Source: Streptomyces alboflavus (lineage in GTDB: Bacteria; Actinomycetota; Actinomycetes; Streptomycetales; Streptomycetaceae). From it: a stretch of DNA of 47,949 nt. The stretch lies in assembly GCF_000716675.1 (NCBI RefSeq), contig NZ_JNXT01000063.1, positions 1-47,949 on the forward strand, given 5' to 3'. Shown piece after piece: positions 26,165 to 35,467 of this stretch. The notes under the pieces were generated by a model that was not told the origin of the DNA, ran no database searches, and saw only the letters and a program-made list of their open reading frames with translations. The translations under genes were made by a program, and so were the position numbers. The first letter of the stretch is position 1, and the number at the start of each line of letters is the position of its first letter.

Positions 26165-28477
26165 GTGGGAGTGGAGCCACGGACGGAGTCGGCCGTCGCC
26201 GACGCGGAGAGTGCCTGTGCGGAGGGGGAGGCTCACCTCGGGCGGTGGGGGGTGGGGGACTTGGGTGGCTTGAGTGGCATGGCGGGTGGGGCCGCAGGCG
26301 CGGGTGGCGCCGCAAGCGCAGGTGGCGCCGCGAGCGCGGGTGCTGATGCCGGTGCCGTCGAGCGGTCCTTTCGGCTCGCCCTGTCGCTCGCCCCCGGCCC
26401 CGGCGTCACCGCGCGGGCCCGCGTGGGGCTCGGGCGCTTGCAGCTGGCCGCCGGAGAGTTCGACGGCGCCCTCGCCGAGTTCCGCCTCGCCCACGACACG
26501 GCCCCCGACGACTCCGCCCCTCTGTTCTGGCTCGGCTGCGCCCTGGCCCACCAGGGCGAACTCGACGCCGCCGAGGCCCACTTCACCCGTTGCCTCGCGG
26601 GCACCACTCCCCACCCGCGCGCCCTCGTCCAGCGCGCCTACGCACGCGTGGCCGCCGGGAACCGGGACGGGGCGCGGGCCGATCTTCGTGCGGCGGAGCG
26701 GGATGGAGTCCTCGACGACGAGGGGCGGTGGGTGGCGGCGGTTCTATCGGGGGTACGAGGCGCTCCTGAGCCAGACGTACAGGGCACCTCCGAGCCGGAG
26801 CCAGAGCCGCAGAGCACCCCCGGGCCCGCATGCGGCGCCCCTCGCATCGCCGCACTGCTCCGCAAGGCCGGGCTCGCCGCGCTCGACGGCGCCGACCCGG
26901 ACTGGCCGCGAGCCGCCGCGCTGTTCGGAGCGGCGTGGGACATCGCGCCGGACACCGGGGGCCACGCGGCGCTGTACGGCGTCGCCCTGGCCGTGGGCGG
27001 GCGGCGGACCCACGCCGTCGACGTCCTCGACGCCGCCGCCCGGCGCGCCCCCTCCGACCACCGCGTCACCCACGCCCTCGCGATCGCCCTCCTCAACTCC
27101 CCGGCACAGGAGCCCCGCACCGACGGCCCACCCCCGGCCGCCCCGCCCTGCGAGCGCGCCGTCGCCGCCTGGGGCGCCCTCCTGTACGACGTCTCCTTCT
27201 GGGACCGCGTACGCCTCACGGCCGGGCGGCGGTACGGCGTGGACGTGGCCGCCGACCTCGTGCCCGACCTCCGCGCCGGGCTGCGGGACCGGGTGGCGCG
27301 GCACCTGCCCGACGAGGGCGACCGCGGCAGCCGCGTGCCCCCGGACGCGCTCCTCCAGCGCGAGGCCGACGCCGCGCGGCTCCTCGACGAGGCCGGAGGG
27401 TTCCCCGGGCCCTGGGGCACCCCGCTGCGCTGCGGCCCGCTGGCGATCGCCGCGCTCGGCCGGGTACGGGAGTTCGGCGTCTTCACCGCCACCGGGGGCG
27501 GGGCCGCGATCACCACAGGCGCCGACGCCGAGACGGGCACAGGCACAGGAACCGGCACAGGAACCGCCACAGGAACCGGCACAGGAACCGGCACGGGAAC
27601 CGCCGCCGACACCGACCTCGCCCACCCCACCCTCGTCCACCCCTTCTCCGAACTCGGCTTCGCCCAGCTCCAGTTGACCGCCGGACTCCCCGGCGACGCC
27701 CTCGCCGCCCTCGCCGAGCTGCGCTGCCGCGACTGCCGCGCGCGGGCCCGTGCGGCGGGCTCGGCCGCGGCGCCCGTCTGCGAACCGGACTGCGCCCGCT
27801 TCGACGCGCTCAACCCCGGGTACTCGGGCCTCCCCGACCGCCACCGGCGGCTCGCCCGGGACGCCAGGGAGCTGGCCCTGGCCGCCCGCGTCACCCTCGG
27901 CAGGGACCACCTCACGGCCGACCGGCCCGACTTCGACGCCGCCGCCGCGTGCTGGCGCCGCGCCCTCGTCCACAGCAGACGTCTTGAGCGCTACCGGCAC
28001 ACCCAGGCAGCCGTCGTCGGCCTCGCCCTCGCCGCCGCCAAGGACGCCTACCGCGCCGGTCGCCTGACCCGCGCGGCCGGCACCCTGGAGACGGCCCGCT
28101 CCGTCATCGGCGCCAACGAACGACCCCGCCTGGACGGGCAGTTGGCGCGCGTGCTCGCCGACCGCGGCATCCGCGAGGCCAACCGTGAGGACCCCGACCT
28201 GGAGACCTCCGCGAGGGACCTGCGGCGCTCCGTGGCGATCGCACCGCGACTGCGGCGGGCACAGCTCAGCCTCGGTATCGTGCTGCACGGCCTGGCCCTG
28301 CGCCGCTGGGGCTCGGGCAGCCTGTCCGGCGCGCGCACCGCCCTGGAGGAGGCCGTCGGGCAGCTGACCGCCGCACTCGCCCACTTCCCCGACGACCCGG
28401 AGATCACGGAGCAACGGAACCGGATACAGGGCGAACTCGACTTCGTACGCGAGCAGTTCGACGAGAGCTGGAGGTGA
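26165..28477 (+). CDS. Tetratricopeptide-repeat protein with Cys cluster
   Basis: The product of about 770 residues is soluble and helical. N-terminal TPR-like repeats are visible from about residue 70 (ARVGLGRLQLAAGEFDGALAEFRLAHDTAP, split by the reader, then FWLGCALAHQGELDAAEAHF). An Ala/Gly-rich tract lies near 38-60, and a Gly-Thr dipeptide tract near 455-480 comes from a 12-bp tandem repeat. The C-terminal half has a Cys cluster (C521-R-D-C524, then C539-x3-C543) and LPDRHRRLARDARELA. A similar layout occurs in the C-terminus of the neighbouring CHAT protein, suggesting a shared module. The GTG at 26165 has a poor ribosome site; a GTG at 26171 is also possible. It ends 9 bp before the CHAT gene. 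Confidence 0.8.
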   Translation: MGVEPRTESAVADAESACAEGEAHLGRWGVGDLGGLSGMAGGAAGAGGAASAGGAASAGADAGAVERSFRLALSLAPGPGVTARARVGLGRLQLAAGEFDGALAEFRLAHDTAPDDSAPLFWLGCALAHQGELDAAEAHFTRCLAGTTPHPRALVQRAYARVAAGNRDGARADLRAAERDGVLDDEGRWVAAVLSGVRGAPEPDVQGTSEPEPEPQSTPGPACGAPRIAALLRKAGLAALDGADPDWPRAAALFGAAWDIAPDTGGHAALYGVALAVGGRRTHAVDVLDAAARRAPSDHRVTHALAIALLNSPAQEPRTDGPPPAAPPCERAVAAWGALLYDVSFWDRVRLTAGRRYGVDVAADLVPDLRAGLRDRVARHLPDEGDRGSRVPPDALLQREADAARLLDEAGGFPGPWGTPLRCGPLAIAALGRVREFGVFTATGGGAAITTGADAETGTGTGTGTGTATGTGTGTGTGTAADTDLAHPTLVHPFSELGFAQLQLTAGLPGDALAALAELRCRDCRARARAAGSAAAPVCEPDCARFDALNPGYSGLPDRHRRLARDARELALAARVTLGRDHLTADRPDFDAAAACWRRALVHSRRLERYRHTQAAVVGLALAAAKDAYRAGRLTRAAGTLETARSVIGANERPRLDGQLARVLADRGIREANREDPDLETSARDLRRSVAIAPRLRRAQLSLGIVLHGLALRRWGSGSLSGARTALEEAVGQLTAALAHFPDDPEITEQRNRIQGELDFVREQFDESWR
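27547..27594 (+). repeat. 12-bp in-frame tandem repeat in the TPR gene
   Basis: Four copies of AGGAACCGGCAC, one with a single change, run in tandem with degenerate flanks on both sides (27535-27605). They encode an alternating Gly-Thr linker. The unit is a multiple of three, so copy-number change would keep the frame. Confidence 0.85.
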
Positions 28478-28486
28478 GCGACGGCC

Positions 28487-31400
28487 GTGCTCCAGTACGA
28501 GGAACTGCGCATCCGGGTCCGCCCGGTCGGCCCGTCCCACTGCCTCGTGGCCGTCAGCGGCCCCGCCTGTGCCCTCGGCGTGATCACCGTGGACGGCGCG
28601 CCCGCGGCGTTCCGGGCCCGCTGGGACCGGCTCGTCGAGGCCGACCTCGGCCTCGCCCCCATGGGCGAGCGGCACACGGCCGAGCAGCTGCGTGAACTCG
28701 GCCGGGACGTGTACGCGTTGCTGTTCGGCGGCGCGGGACAGGGAGGCGGCGCAGGACAGGGAGGCGGCGCGGGCGGAGTCGGCGAGGCCGGGAGCTGTCT
28801 GGCCGCAGCCCTCGAACTCGCCCAGCGCCTGCGCCCGCCGCGCGGCCTGCGCCTCCGCTTCGACCTGCCGCCGCACCTGCGGGAACTGCCCCTCGAAGCG
28901 CTGTGCGCGCCCGCCGGCCTTCCGCAGCAGTCCCTCGCCCTCGGCCCCGGCTACTCCCTGGCCCGCTCGCTGCCCGGCGGGCCCCTCGGCCGCCGCCTGC
29001 CCGACCCGGCGGACGAGCCCAGCCTGATCCGCCTCGTCGTCGCCTGCGCCTCCCCTGCCGGGTCGGGTCCCGCGCTGCGCGTGGACACCGAAGTGGCCGC
29101 TCTGCGCCACGAGTTGCCCGAGGTGGCCGTCCGTACCACCGTCGTCGAGCGGGCCACCCGCGAGCGCCTGGAGGCGGCGCTCGGCGCACACGGCGACCTG
29201 CCCACGGCCGTGCTCCTCATCGCCCACGGAACGTACGACGAGGACCTCGGCAAGGGTGTCGTCCACCTGGAGACGGACCGCGGCGGTGTGGACCCGGTCC
29301 CCGCCGACCTCCTGAGCGGCATCCTCCTCAAGGCACCCCGGCTGCGCCTCGCCGTCCTCAACCTCTGTTCCGGAGCCGACAGTTCGGGCCCCGACGGCGT
29401 GCACTCCGAGCCGTTCTCCGGGCTCGCGCAGGCGCTGGTCGGCGGGGGCGTGCCCGCCGTCGTCGCCATGCGCGGCCGGGTCAGCGACGTGTCGGCGGGC
29501 CGCTTCAGCCCGGAACTCCTGAAGGGGCTCGCGGCGAACCGGACCGTCGACGAGTCGATGGCCGCCGCGCGCCGCCGCATCTCCCATCTGCCGCGGCACA
29601 CCGCCGTCGAGTGGGCGACGCCCGCGCTGTTCCTGCACGCGGGGTACCGGCACGGGTGGCTGTTCAAGGCGCGCGAGGTGCGCGACGACGACAGCGCGGC
29701 GCCCGACCCGCTGCGCGAGGGCGCGGAGGCCCTGCGCGCCTTCCAGCGGCCCGTGGGGCACGTGGGCGCGGCGACGTTGATCGACGCGGCGCGCTTCGAG
29801 CGCGACCGCGGCGAGTGGGCGCAGGTCCTCCGGATCCTGCGGACACCGACGCGGCAGTACGAGGACGAGCAGCGGCAGTTGCGGGACGAGGCGGCGTTCG
29901 AGCTGGCCTGGCCCGCTCTTGACGCGCTGTGCGGGGTGCTCGCCGCCGGGCGTGACGGGGCGGACGCGGCGCGGCGCCTCGCCGCGGTCGGCGAGGCGCT
30001 GCCGTGCCCGCTGCCCGCCGCGCTCGTCGACCGCGCGGACCGGCTGCGCCACGCCGCCGACCTGGCCGACCGGGCGCGGGCCGCGGAGGCCGCCGCCGAC
30101 TGGCCCACCGCGATCGCCCTCTACGAACAGATCCTCGCCACCACCCCCGACTCCCCCACCCCCCGCTCCCGCCTCACGGCGGCCCGCACCCACCTCCGCC
30201 TCGCCACGGCCCTCACGACGGCCACCCGCGCCCACCACGCCACGGACTGGCCCCAGGCCGCCCACGCCTACGCCGAGGCCCTGGCGCTCCACCCCACCGA
30301 CCCGACCCTCACCGCACGCGCGGCATACGCGCGGGGCCGCATCGCGGAGGGCGCGGGTGACTGGCAGGGAGCGATGGAGGAGTTCGGCGTCTGCGTGGAG
30401 GCGGGCGGGGGCGCGTTGGGCCGCGGGGGTGTCGGGGAGGGCGTGGGCGGTGGCGAGAGGGCGGCTGTCCAGGAGGGGTCGGGCACCGGGGAGGACGTGG
30501 ACGGCAGCTCGGGGGCAGGTGCCGGGTACGGCTTGCGGGACGGAGTCGGCGCGGCCACGGGGCGCGGGGGCGCAGGCACCGGCGAACAGGCGCGCGCCGG
30601 GCAACAGGCGAGTGCCGGGGATCGGGCAGCCCTCGGGGAGAGAGCAGGTGCTGGAGACGGCTTGCGGGACGGAGTCGGCGCGGCCACGGAGAGCAGGGCG
30701 GCGGGCGCCGGGGAACAGGAAGGTGCCGGGGACGGCTTGCGGGCCGGGGCCGGTGCGGCCACAGGGCGCGAGGGCGCAGGCACCGGGGAACAGGCGGGCG
30801 CCGGGCAACAGGCGAGTCCCGGGGAACGGGCAGCCCTCGGGGAGGGGGCAGGTGCCGGGTACGGCCTGCGGAACGGAGTCGACGCGGCCACAGAGAGCAG
30901 CGCGGCGGGCGCCGGGCAGCAGGCAGGCGCCGGGCAACAGGCGAGTCCCGGGGAACGGGCAGCCCTCGGGGAGGGGGCAGGTGCCGGGTACGGCCTGCGG
31001 GCCGGGGCCCGTGCGGCCACAGGGCGCGAGGGCGCAGGCACCGCGCAACAGGCGGGCCCCGGGGAGCGGGCACGTTCCGGGTACGACGTCGACGCTGAAG
31101 TCGGCGCACTCGCCGGGAACAGTGCGGCGGGGGCCGGGACCGGCACACCCACCGGAATCTGTGCGCCGAGCACCGGGACGGGCACACCCACCGCAATCAG
31201 TGCGCCGAGCACCGGGACCGGCACACCCACCGCAAGCGGGGCGGCTGGTGCCGACGCGGGTGCGCCCGGCGAGAACGGCGCGGTCACGGCCGACCGGCTG
31301 TTCCCCGGCGGCAGCCCGACCTCCCCGCCGCCGGCCCCGCCGAAACCCTCCGCTCCCCCGCGCACCGCCAACGGCGACCATGGCGTAAGCCCCGCCCCTT

Positions 31401-34400
31401 CCGGCCCGCCCCGCACCGACACCCCCGGCCCGCCGGACGCCCCGGACATCTCCGACGCCCCCGTCCGCCACGCCTACGCACGCGGCCGCGTCGCCGCCGA
31501 CGCGGGCGACTGGGCCACGGCCAGCGCCGCCTTCGGCATCTGCCGGGAGGCGGTGGCCGACAACGGAACCACGAGCGGCAGCGACGTCACCCTCCGCTGG
31601 TCCTACGCCCAGGGCCGGCGCTGCCAGGAGTCGCGCGACTGGGGCGCCGCCGTGGCCCACCTGGCCGCACTGCCCGCCGAGTTCGTCGACGTCCAGGCCC
31701 AACTTCGTTACTCCCGTGGCATGTTCGCTGACGCACAAGGCGAGTGGGACGGCGTCATCGACGGGTTCGGCGGGCTGCCGGACGAGTACGCCGACGGCGA
31801 GGTGAAGGTGCGCCGCCTCTACGCCCGGGCCCGTGCCGCCGCCGACGGCCGCGGGGACTGGGCCGCCGCCTCCGGGCTCCTGGCCGACCTCCCCGACGCC
31901 GCCCGCGACGGCACCGTGGCCCCGCTGCGCCGCAAGGTGGAGGGCCGCCGCGCGGAGGGCCGGGGCGACTGGGCGGCGGCCTGCGCCATCTACGCCCGCG
32001 CGTTCACCGACGGCGCATCCGGTGGCGCCGTGCCGCCGCCCCGCACCCCCCTGCCGCCACCCGCTCCCGACCCGGCAGGCGACGCCACCACTCCCCCTGC
32101 CCCTGCCCCACCCGGCGCCGCTCCGGACACCGCCGCCACGGTCAGCCCCACGCCGAGCACCCCCGCCACCGTCAGCTCCTCACTGCACACTCCCGCCACC
32201 ATCAGCCCCTCTCCCCACACCTCCGCCACCGCCGACTCCACACCAGACACCGCCGCCACCATCAGCCCCACACCACACACCCCGACGTGCACCGCCCCCC
32301 TGAACTCCCCCACCAGCAACGCCATCGCCAGCACCAGCACCCCGGACTTCCTCACCCCCACCACCCGCGAATCCCTCCACCTCCACCTCTACGCGCTCGC
32401 CCGCACCCACGAGCTCGCCTCCCGGTGGGCCGACGCCCTGCACGCGCTGGTCGTGCTGCCCGACGCGTGGGCGGACGTGACGCCGCGACGGCGGTACGCG
32501 AGGGCCCGGGTGGCCGAGGAAGCGGTCGAGGCGCGGGGTGCGGCGCCGGGGGCGGCCGCCGCGTGGCGGGAGGTCGCCGCCGCGTACGACCAGCTCGGCG
32601 GGACGGGCGACGCGGACGGCACGAGCGGTGCGGGCGAAGGGCGGGATCACGCCGCACGGGCGGAGTACGCCCGGGTCCGCGCCGCCGAGGCCGACGGCGA
32701 GTGGGCGGCCGTGGTGACGGCGGCCGGGGCGCTGGGCGCGTACCGGGACGCGCCCGCCGTCGCCGCGTACGCCCGGGGCAGGCTCGCGGACGCGCACCAG
32801 GAGTGGCGGCGGGCCGCCGAGGCGTTCGAGGAGTGCCGGGGGCACGGGGACGCGGACGCTCATCTGGCGTACGCGCGGGGCCGGTCCCTGGAGGCGGAGG
32901 GCCGGTGGAGCGAGGCCGTCGAGGCGTACGGGCGGGCGGCGGACCGGCTCGACCGCGCCGACGTGCGCCGCCGCAGGCTGCGGCGCCTCATCGAGCTGCT
33001 GCCGTGGGCCGACGGCCCCACGCGGGGGCCGCTGGCCGCGGACCCGTTCGCGCTGCGCGACGAGACGTACCCCTATCGGGCGCTGCGCACGGCGGGCGTG
33101 CACCCGGGCGTGTCCATGGCCGCGGTGAGCGACGCCTCGTACACGCTCCTGGAACGCGGCGCGATGACATGGTCGGAGCGGGTCGCGTGGGACCAACTGC
33201 GGCTGCCGGGACGGCGGTTGCAGGTGGACGCGCTGCTGTACCGCTGGCAGCGGCCGGACGGCGTGCGGGCGGCGCTCGCCACGCTGTCGCCGGACGACGA
33301 GCACGCGGGGCCCGGCTTCGTGGACGTGCTGTGCGAGCGTTTCCCGGGCGACGCGCCGCTGCTCCTGCTCCTCGCGAGGGGCCGCGACGCGGCCACCGCC
33401 GAGTGGGAGCGGCGGCTCGCCGCCGCGCCGGGCGACATGGCGGCCGCGCACGGCCTTGCCGTGGCCCGGCTGTGGCAGGCGCAGGACCTGGAGCAGAGCG
33501 GAGCATGGGAACACGCGGTGCGGACCTGGGAGTTGGCGCTCGCGTACTGGGCCACGCTGCTGAGCGACGACGCGTACTGGGACGGCTGGCGGGCCGAGCG
33601 GGCCGCCTGCTACGAACGGAAGCTGACCCATGAGGACATGACGCGGCTGCGCTGGGAGCTGAGCCGCCATCTGTTCGGCCTGCTCCAGGCGTGCGAGCAG
33701 CGGCACACCGAGCAGGACCGGCCGCAACAGGCGGCGAGGTACGAGGAGTTGGCGGAGTTCCTGGAGGCGGAGCTCGCGGGCGCGCGGATCCTCAAGGACG
33801 TCGGCGGCCTCGCCGGGGTGCCGGGGGCGCGCGCCGCCCTCGCCTGCGGCCCACGCTACGTACGCCTCCTGGAGCTGCAACTGCCGCTCGCCGACCTGGC
33901 CGCGGACCTGGACGTCGCGGCGAAGGACGGCAAGGACCCGGGCGAGTACGCGGTGCGGGAGCTGCGCTGGGCGTTCTCGGGCCTTGCCCGGGCCCTCACG
34001 CTGTGCGCGGTGCACAAGTTCGAGCCCGCGCTGCGCGCCCTGCCCGCGTTCCCCACCCTGACGACGCTCCCCGACGACTGCGCGGGCCCCGCCGCCGCGT
34101 CCGACCCGCGCCGCCACATCGAGGGGTGCGCGTACTGCCAGGAGTTCCTGCGCCGGGACCCGGCGTACGTCCATCTGCCGCACCGGCACGCGCGGTTGCT
34201 GCAGGACGGCGTCGAACTGGCCGTCCGCGTACGCCTCGAGCTGTCGCGGACGGCGCTCGCCGACGGCGAGTGCGGGCTCGGCCGGGCGCAGGAGCAGTGG
34301 GAGCGCCTGGTGCGGGTGGCGCGCCGCGCGGGGATGACGGCGCGGGCGAAGAAGGCGCTGGTGCGGACCGTGCTCGGGCGGGTGGAGGCGCTGCTCGACG

Positions 34401-35101
34401 AGGACCTGGTGCGCCGCGGCGACGTCCTGGACGAGGCGATCACGCTCGTGGAGGCGGTGCCGCCGGTGCTGCACCCGCTGGAGCGGGAGGTGCGCGACCA
34501 GCTCGACGGGCGGCTGTCGTCGCTGTACTCGATGCGGGGCGTGTGGCGCGGCTACACCCGCACCAAGCACGGCATGCGCTCCGACGTGTACGGCGCGGAG
34601 GCCGACCTGCGCCGCGCCCTCGCCCTGAACCCGGCGTCCAACCACGCCCGCGACAACCTGGCCCGCGCCCTCGTCTTCACCCTGGACGCCCGCACCGACG
34701 AACTCCCCGCCCGCCTGCGCCTGTTGCACGAGGCGCTCGGCCTGCTCGACGTGGGCCTCGGCCAGGCCCTCACCCACAACTACCGCGAGACCCTCGGCGA
34801 GAGCCTGGAGGAACTCGACCGGCTGCTCGCCACGGACCTGGGCGTCGTGGGCGTGGGCGAGCTGATGCGCAGCGACGGCGCGGAGCCGCCCCCCGACGAG
34901 AACGACCTGGCGTCCTGGGCGGCCGCGCTGACCGACCGCGCGGAGGCCGAACTCGCCCGCGGTGACGTCCGCAGGGCCCTGCACCACCTGATCCGCGCCA
35001 CCCGCGCCGACGTCATGGACGCCAGGGTCCGGCGGGCGCTGCTCGACGCGGTGAGCCGCTGGCTCACGGCCCTGACCACCGAAGGAGGCGACCCCTCGTG
35101 A
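28487..35101 (+). CDS. Giant CHAT-domain protease with TPR repeats
   Basis: This 2,204-residue protein begins with a CHAT caspase-like peptidase domain (about residues 100-395). The catalytic dyad is intact: H247 in LLIAHGTYDE and C294 in AVLNLCSGADS, followed by GGVPAVVAMRGRVSD. After it come TPR-like helices (about 400-650), a variable Gly/Ala/Gln tandem-repeat region (681-915), more TPR-like repeats with the motif YARGR, a Ser/Thr/Pro tract (about 1200-1295), further repeats, and a C-terminal module with C1865-x11-H1877-x3-C1881-x2-C1884 and LPHRHARLL. CHAT proteases are triggered by partners and cleave specific proteins, often in defence or cell death. The GTG start follows GGAGGTGA. Confidence 0.88.
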   Translation: MLQYEELRIRVRPVGPSHCLVAVSGPACALGVITVDGAPAAFRARWDRLVEADLGLAPMGERHTAEQLRELGRDVYALLFGGAGQGGGAGQGGGAGGVGEAGSCLAAALELAQRLRPPRGLRLRFDLPPHLRELPLEALCAPAGLPQQSLALGPGYSLARSLPGGPLGRRLPDPADEPSLIRLVVACASPAGSGPALRVDTEVAALRHELPEVAVRTTVVERATRERLEAALGAHGDLPTAVLLIAHGTYDEDLGKGVVHLETDRGGVDPVPADLLSGILLKAPRLRLAVLNLCSGADSSGPDGVHSEPFSGLAQALVGGGVPAVVAMRGRVSDVSAGRFSPELLKGLAANRTVDESMAAARRRISHLPRHTAVEWATPALFLHAGYRHGWLFKAREVRDDDSAAPDPLREGAEALRAFQRPVGHVGAATLIDAARFERDRGEWAQVLRILRTPTRQYEDEQRQLRDEAAFELAWPALDALCGVLAAGRDGADAARRLAAVGEALPCPLPAALVDRADRLRHAADLADRARAAEAAADWPTAIALYEQILATTPDSPTPRSRLTAARTHLRLATALTTATRAHHATDWPQAAHAYAEALALHPTDPTLTARAAYARGRIAEGAGDWQGAMEEFGVCVEAGGGALGRGGVGEGVGGGERAAVQEGSGTGEDVDGSSGAGAGYGLRDGVGAATGRGGAGTGEQARAGQQASAGDRAALGERAGAGDGLRDGVGAATESRAAGAGEQEGAGDGLRAGAGAATGREGAGTGEQAGAGQQASPGERAALGEGAGAGYGLRNGVDAATESSAAGAGQQAGAGQQASPGERAALGEGAGAGYGLRAGARAATGREGAGTAQQAGPGERARSGYDVDAEVGALAGNSAAGAGTGTPTGICAPSTGTGTPTAISAPSTGTGTPTASGAAGADAGAPGENGAVTADRLFPGGSPTSPPPAPPKPSAPPRTANGDHGVSPAPSGPPRTDTPGPPDAPDISDAPVRHAYARGRVAADAGDWATASAAFGICREAVADNGTTSGSDVTLRWSYAQGRRCQESRDWGAAVAHLAALPAEFVDVQAQLRYSRGMFADAQGEWDGVIDGFGGLPDEYADGEVKVRRLYARARAAADGRGDWAAASGLLADLPDAARDGTVAPLRRKVEGRRAEGRGDWAAACAIYARAFTDGASGGAVPPPRTPLPPPAPDPAGDATTPPAPAPPGAAPDTAATVSPTPSTPATVSSSLHTPATISPSPHTSATADSTPDTAATISPTPHTPTCTAPLNSPTSNAIASTSTPDFLTPTTRESLHLHLYALARTHELASRWADALHALVVLPDAWADVTPRRRYARARVAEEAVEARGAAPGAAAAWREVAAAYDQLGGTGDADGTSGAGEGRDHAARAEYARVRAAEADGEWAAVVTAAGALGAYRDAPAVAAYARGRLADAHQEWRRAAEAFEECRGHGDADAHLAYARGRSLEAEGRWSEAVEAYGRAADRLDRADVRRRRLRRLIELLPWADGPTRGPLAADPFALRDETYPYRALRTAGVHPGVSMAAVSDASYTLLERGAMTWSERVAWDQLRLPGRRLQVDALLYRWQRPDGVRAALATLSPDDEHAGPGFVDVLCERFPGDAPLLLLLARGRDAATAEWERRLAAAPGDMAAAHGLAVARLWQAQDLEQSGAWEHAVRTWELALAYWATLLSDDAYWDGWRAERAACYERKLTHEDMTRLRWELSRHLFGLLQACEQRHTEQDRPQQAARYEELAEFLEAELAGARILKDVGGLAGVPGARAALACGPRYVRLLELQLPLADLAADLDVAAKDGKDPGEYAVRELRWAFSGLARALTLCAVHKFEPALRALPAFPTLTTLPDDCAGPAAASDPRRHIEGCAYCQEFLRRDPAYVHLPHRHARLLQDGVELAVRVRLELSRTALADGECGLGRAQEQWERLVRVARRAGMTARAKKALVRTVLGRVEALLDEDLVRRGDVLDEAITLVEAVPPVLHPLEREVRDQLDGRLSSLYSMRGVWRGYTRTKHGMRSDVYGAEADLRRALALNPASNHARDNLARALVFTLDARTDELPARLRLLHEALGLLDVGLGQALTHNYRETLGESLEELDRLLATDLGVVGVGELMRSDGAEPPPDENDLASWAAALTDRAEAELARGDVRRALHHLIRATRADVMDARVRRALLDAVSRWLTALTTEGGDPS
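30527..31081 (+). repeat. 129-bp in-frame tandem repeat array in the CHAT gene
   Basis: Five units start at 30527, 30656, 30731, 30860 and 30989. Three are full length (129 bp, 43 residues) and two are shortened (75 and 93 bp). Each encodes YGLR-x-G, then AAT, an AG-x-G-x-Q block, and in full units QQASPGERAALGEGAGAG. Units 3, 4 and 5 share long identical stretches, which indicates recent duplication. All lengths are multiples of three. Confidence 0.9.
31133..31237 (+). repeat. 39-bp in-frame tandem repeat in the CHAT gene
   Basis: Two complete copies (31133-31171, 31172-31210) and a partial third encode TGTGTPT followed by an Ile-containing spacer and APS. The array directly follows the 129-bp array and lengthens the same linker. 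Confidence 0.85.
32090..32370 (+). repeat. Ser/Thr/Pro low-complexity tract in the CHAT gene
   Basis: Degenerate CACC/GCCACC-rich units encode variations of HTPATISP and DTAATVSP, forming a second flexible linker between TPR blocks. It is also in frame throughout. Confidence 0.7.
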
Positions 35102-35445
35102 TCAAGGATCCGGACAGCGCACCGAGCCCCTACGACGTCCTCGCCGAGGCCGGCGTGACGCCGTGGACCTCGCACGCGGAGCTGCGGGACGTGCCGTTCG
35201 AACTGCTCGCGCGGCGCCTGATGACACCGTTCACGCAGGCGGCCTGGGACGAGCTGCGCACCGTGCCGGGACGGCTGCTCGTCGATCTGTTCCGGTACGA
35301 CGTGGACCTCGCCGACGAACTCCCGGAAGCCGTCGCGGAGATCGACCGGCTGCTCCGGGAACAGGGCGGGCCCGACCCCGGCGCCCCCTTGTCCGACGAG
35401 GCCGCCGCCCGCCTCCTCGCCGACCTCGTCCGCTTCGACGTCTGA
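35098..35445 (+). CDS. Small J-domain-like protein (no HPD motif)
   Basis: This 115-residue helical protein begins SPYDVLAEAGV and contains QAAWDELRTVPGRLLVDLF. The PYDVL opening followed by two helices and an aromatic/acidic end recalls J domains, but the HPD tripeptide needed to stimulate Hsp70 ATPase is absent. The neighbours are a GrpE-like gene and two Hsp70-type genes, which makes a divergent co-chaperone plausible. Its GTG start overlaps the CHAT stop codon (GTGA), indicating translational coupling, and AAGGAGG lies upstream. Without the neighbours I would call it unknown. Confidence 0.55.
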   Translation: MIKDPDSAPSPYDVLAEAGVTPWTSHAELRDVPFELLARRLMTPFTQAAWDELRTVPGRLLVDLFRYDVDLADELPEAVAEIDRLLREQGGPDPGAPLSDEAAARLLADLVRFDV

Positions 35446-35467
35446 CCACCCGAAAGGAGGCGCGCAC

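Noticed and set aside
30527..31240. Tandem repeats as a CRISPR array
   Set aside because: Units abut without unique spacers, are in frame with the CHAT gene and encode a regular peptide repeat.
26744..31738. A very long open frame on the minus strand opposite the TPR and CHAT genes
   Set aside because: It is antisense to genes with clear domains, lacks a recognisable family, and its composition (Val/Gly/Arg/Ala) is the usual shadow of GC-rich codons.
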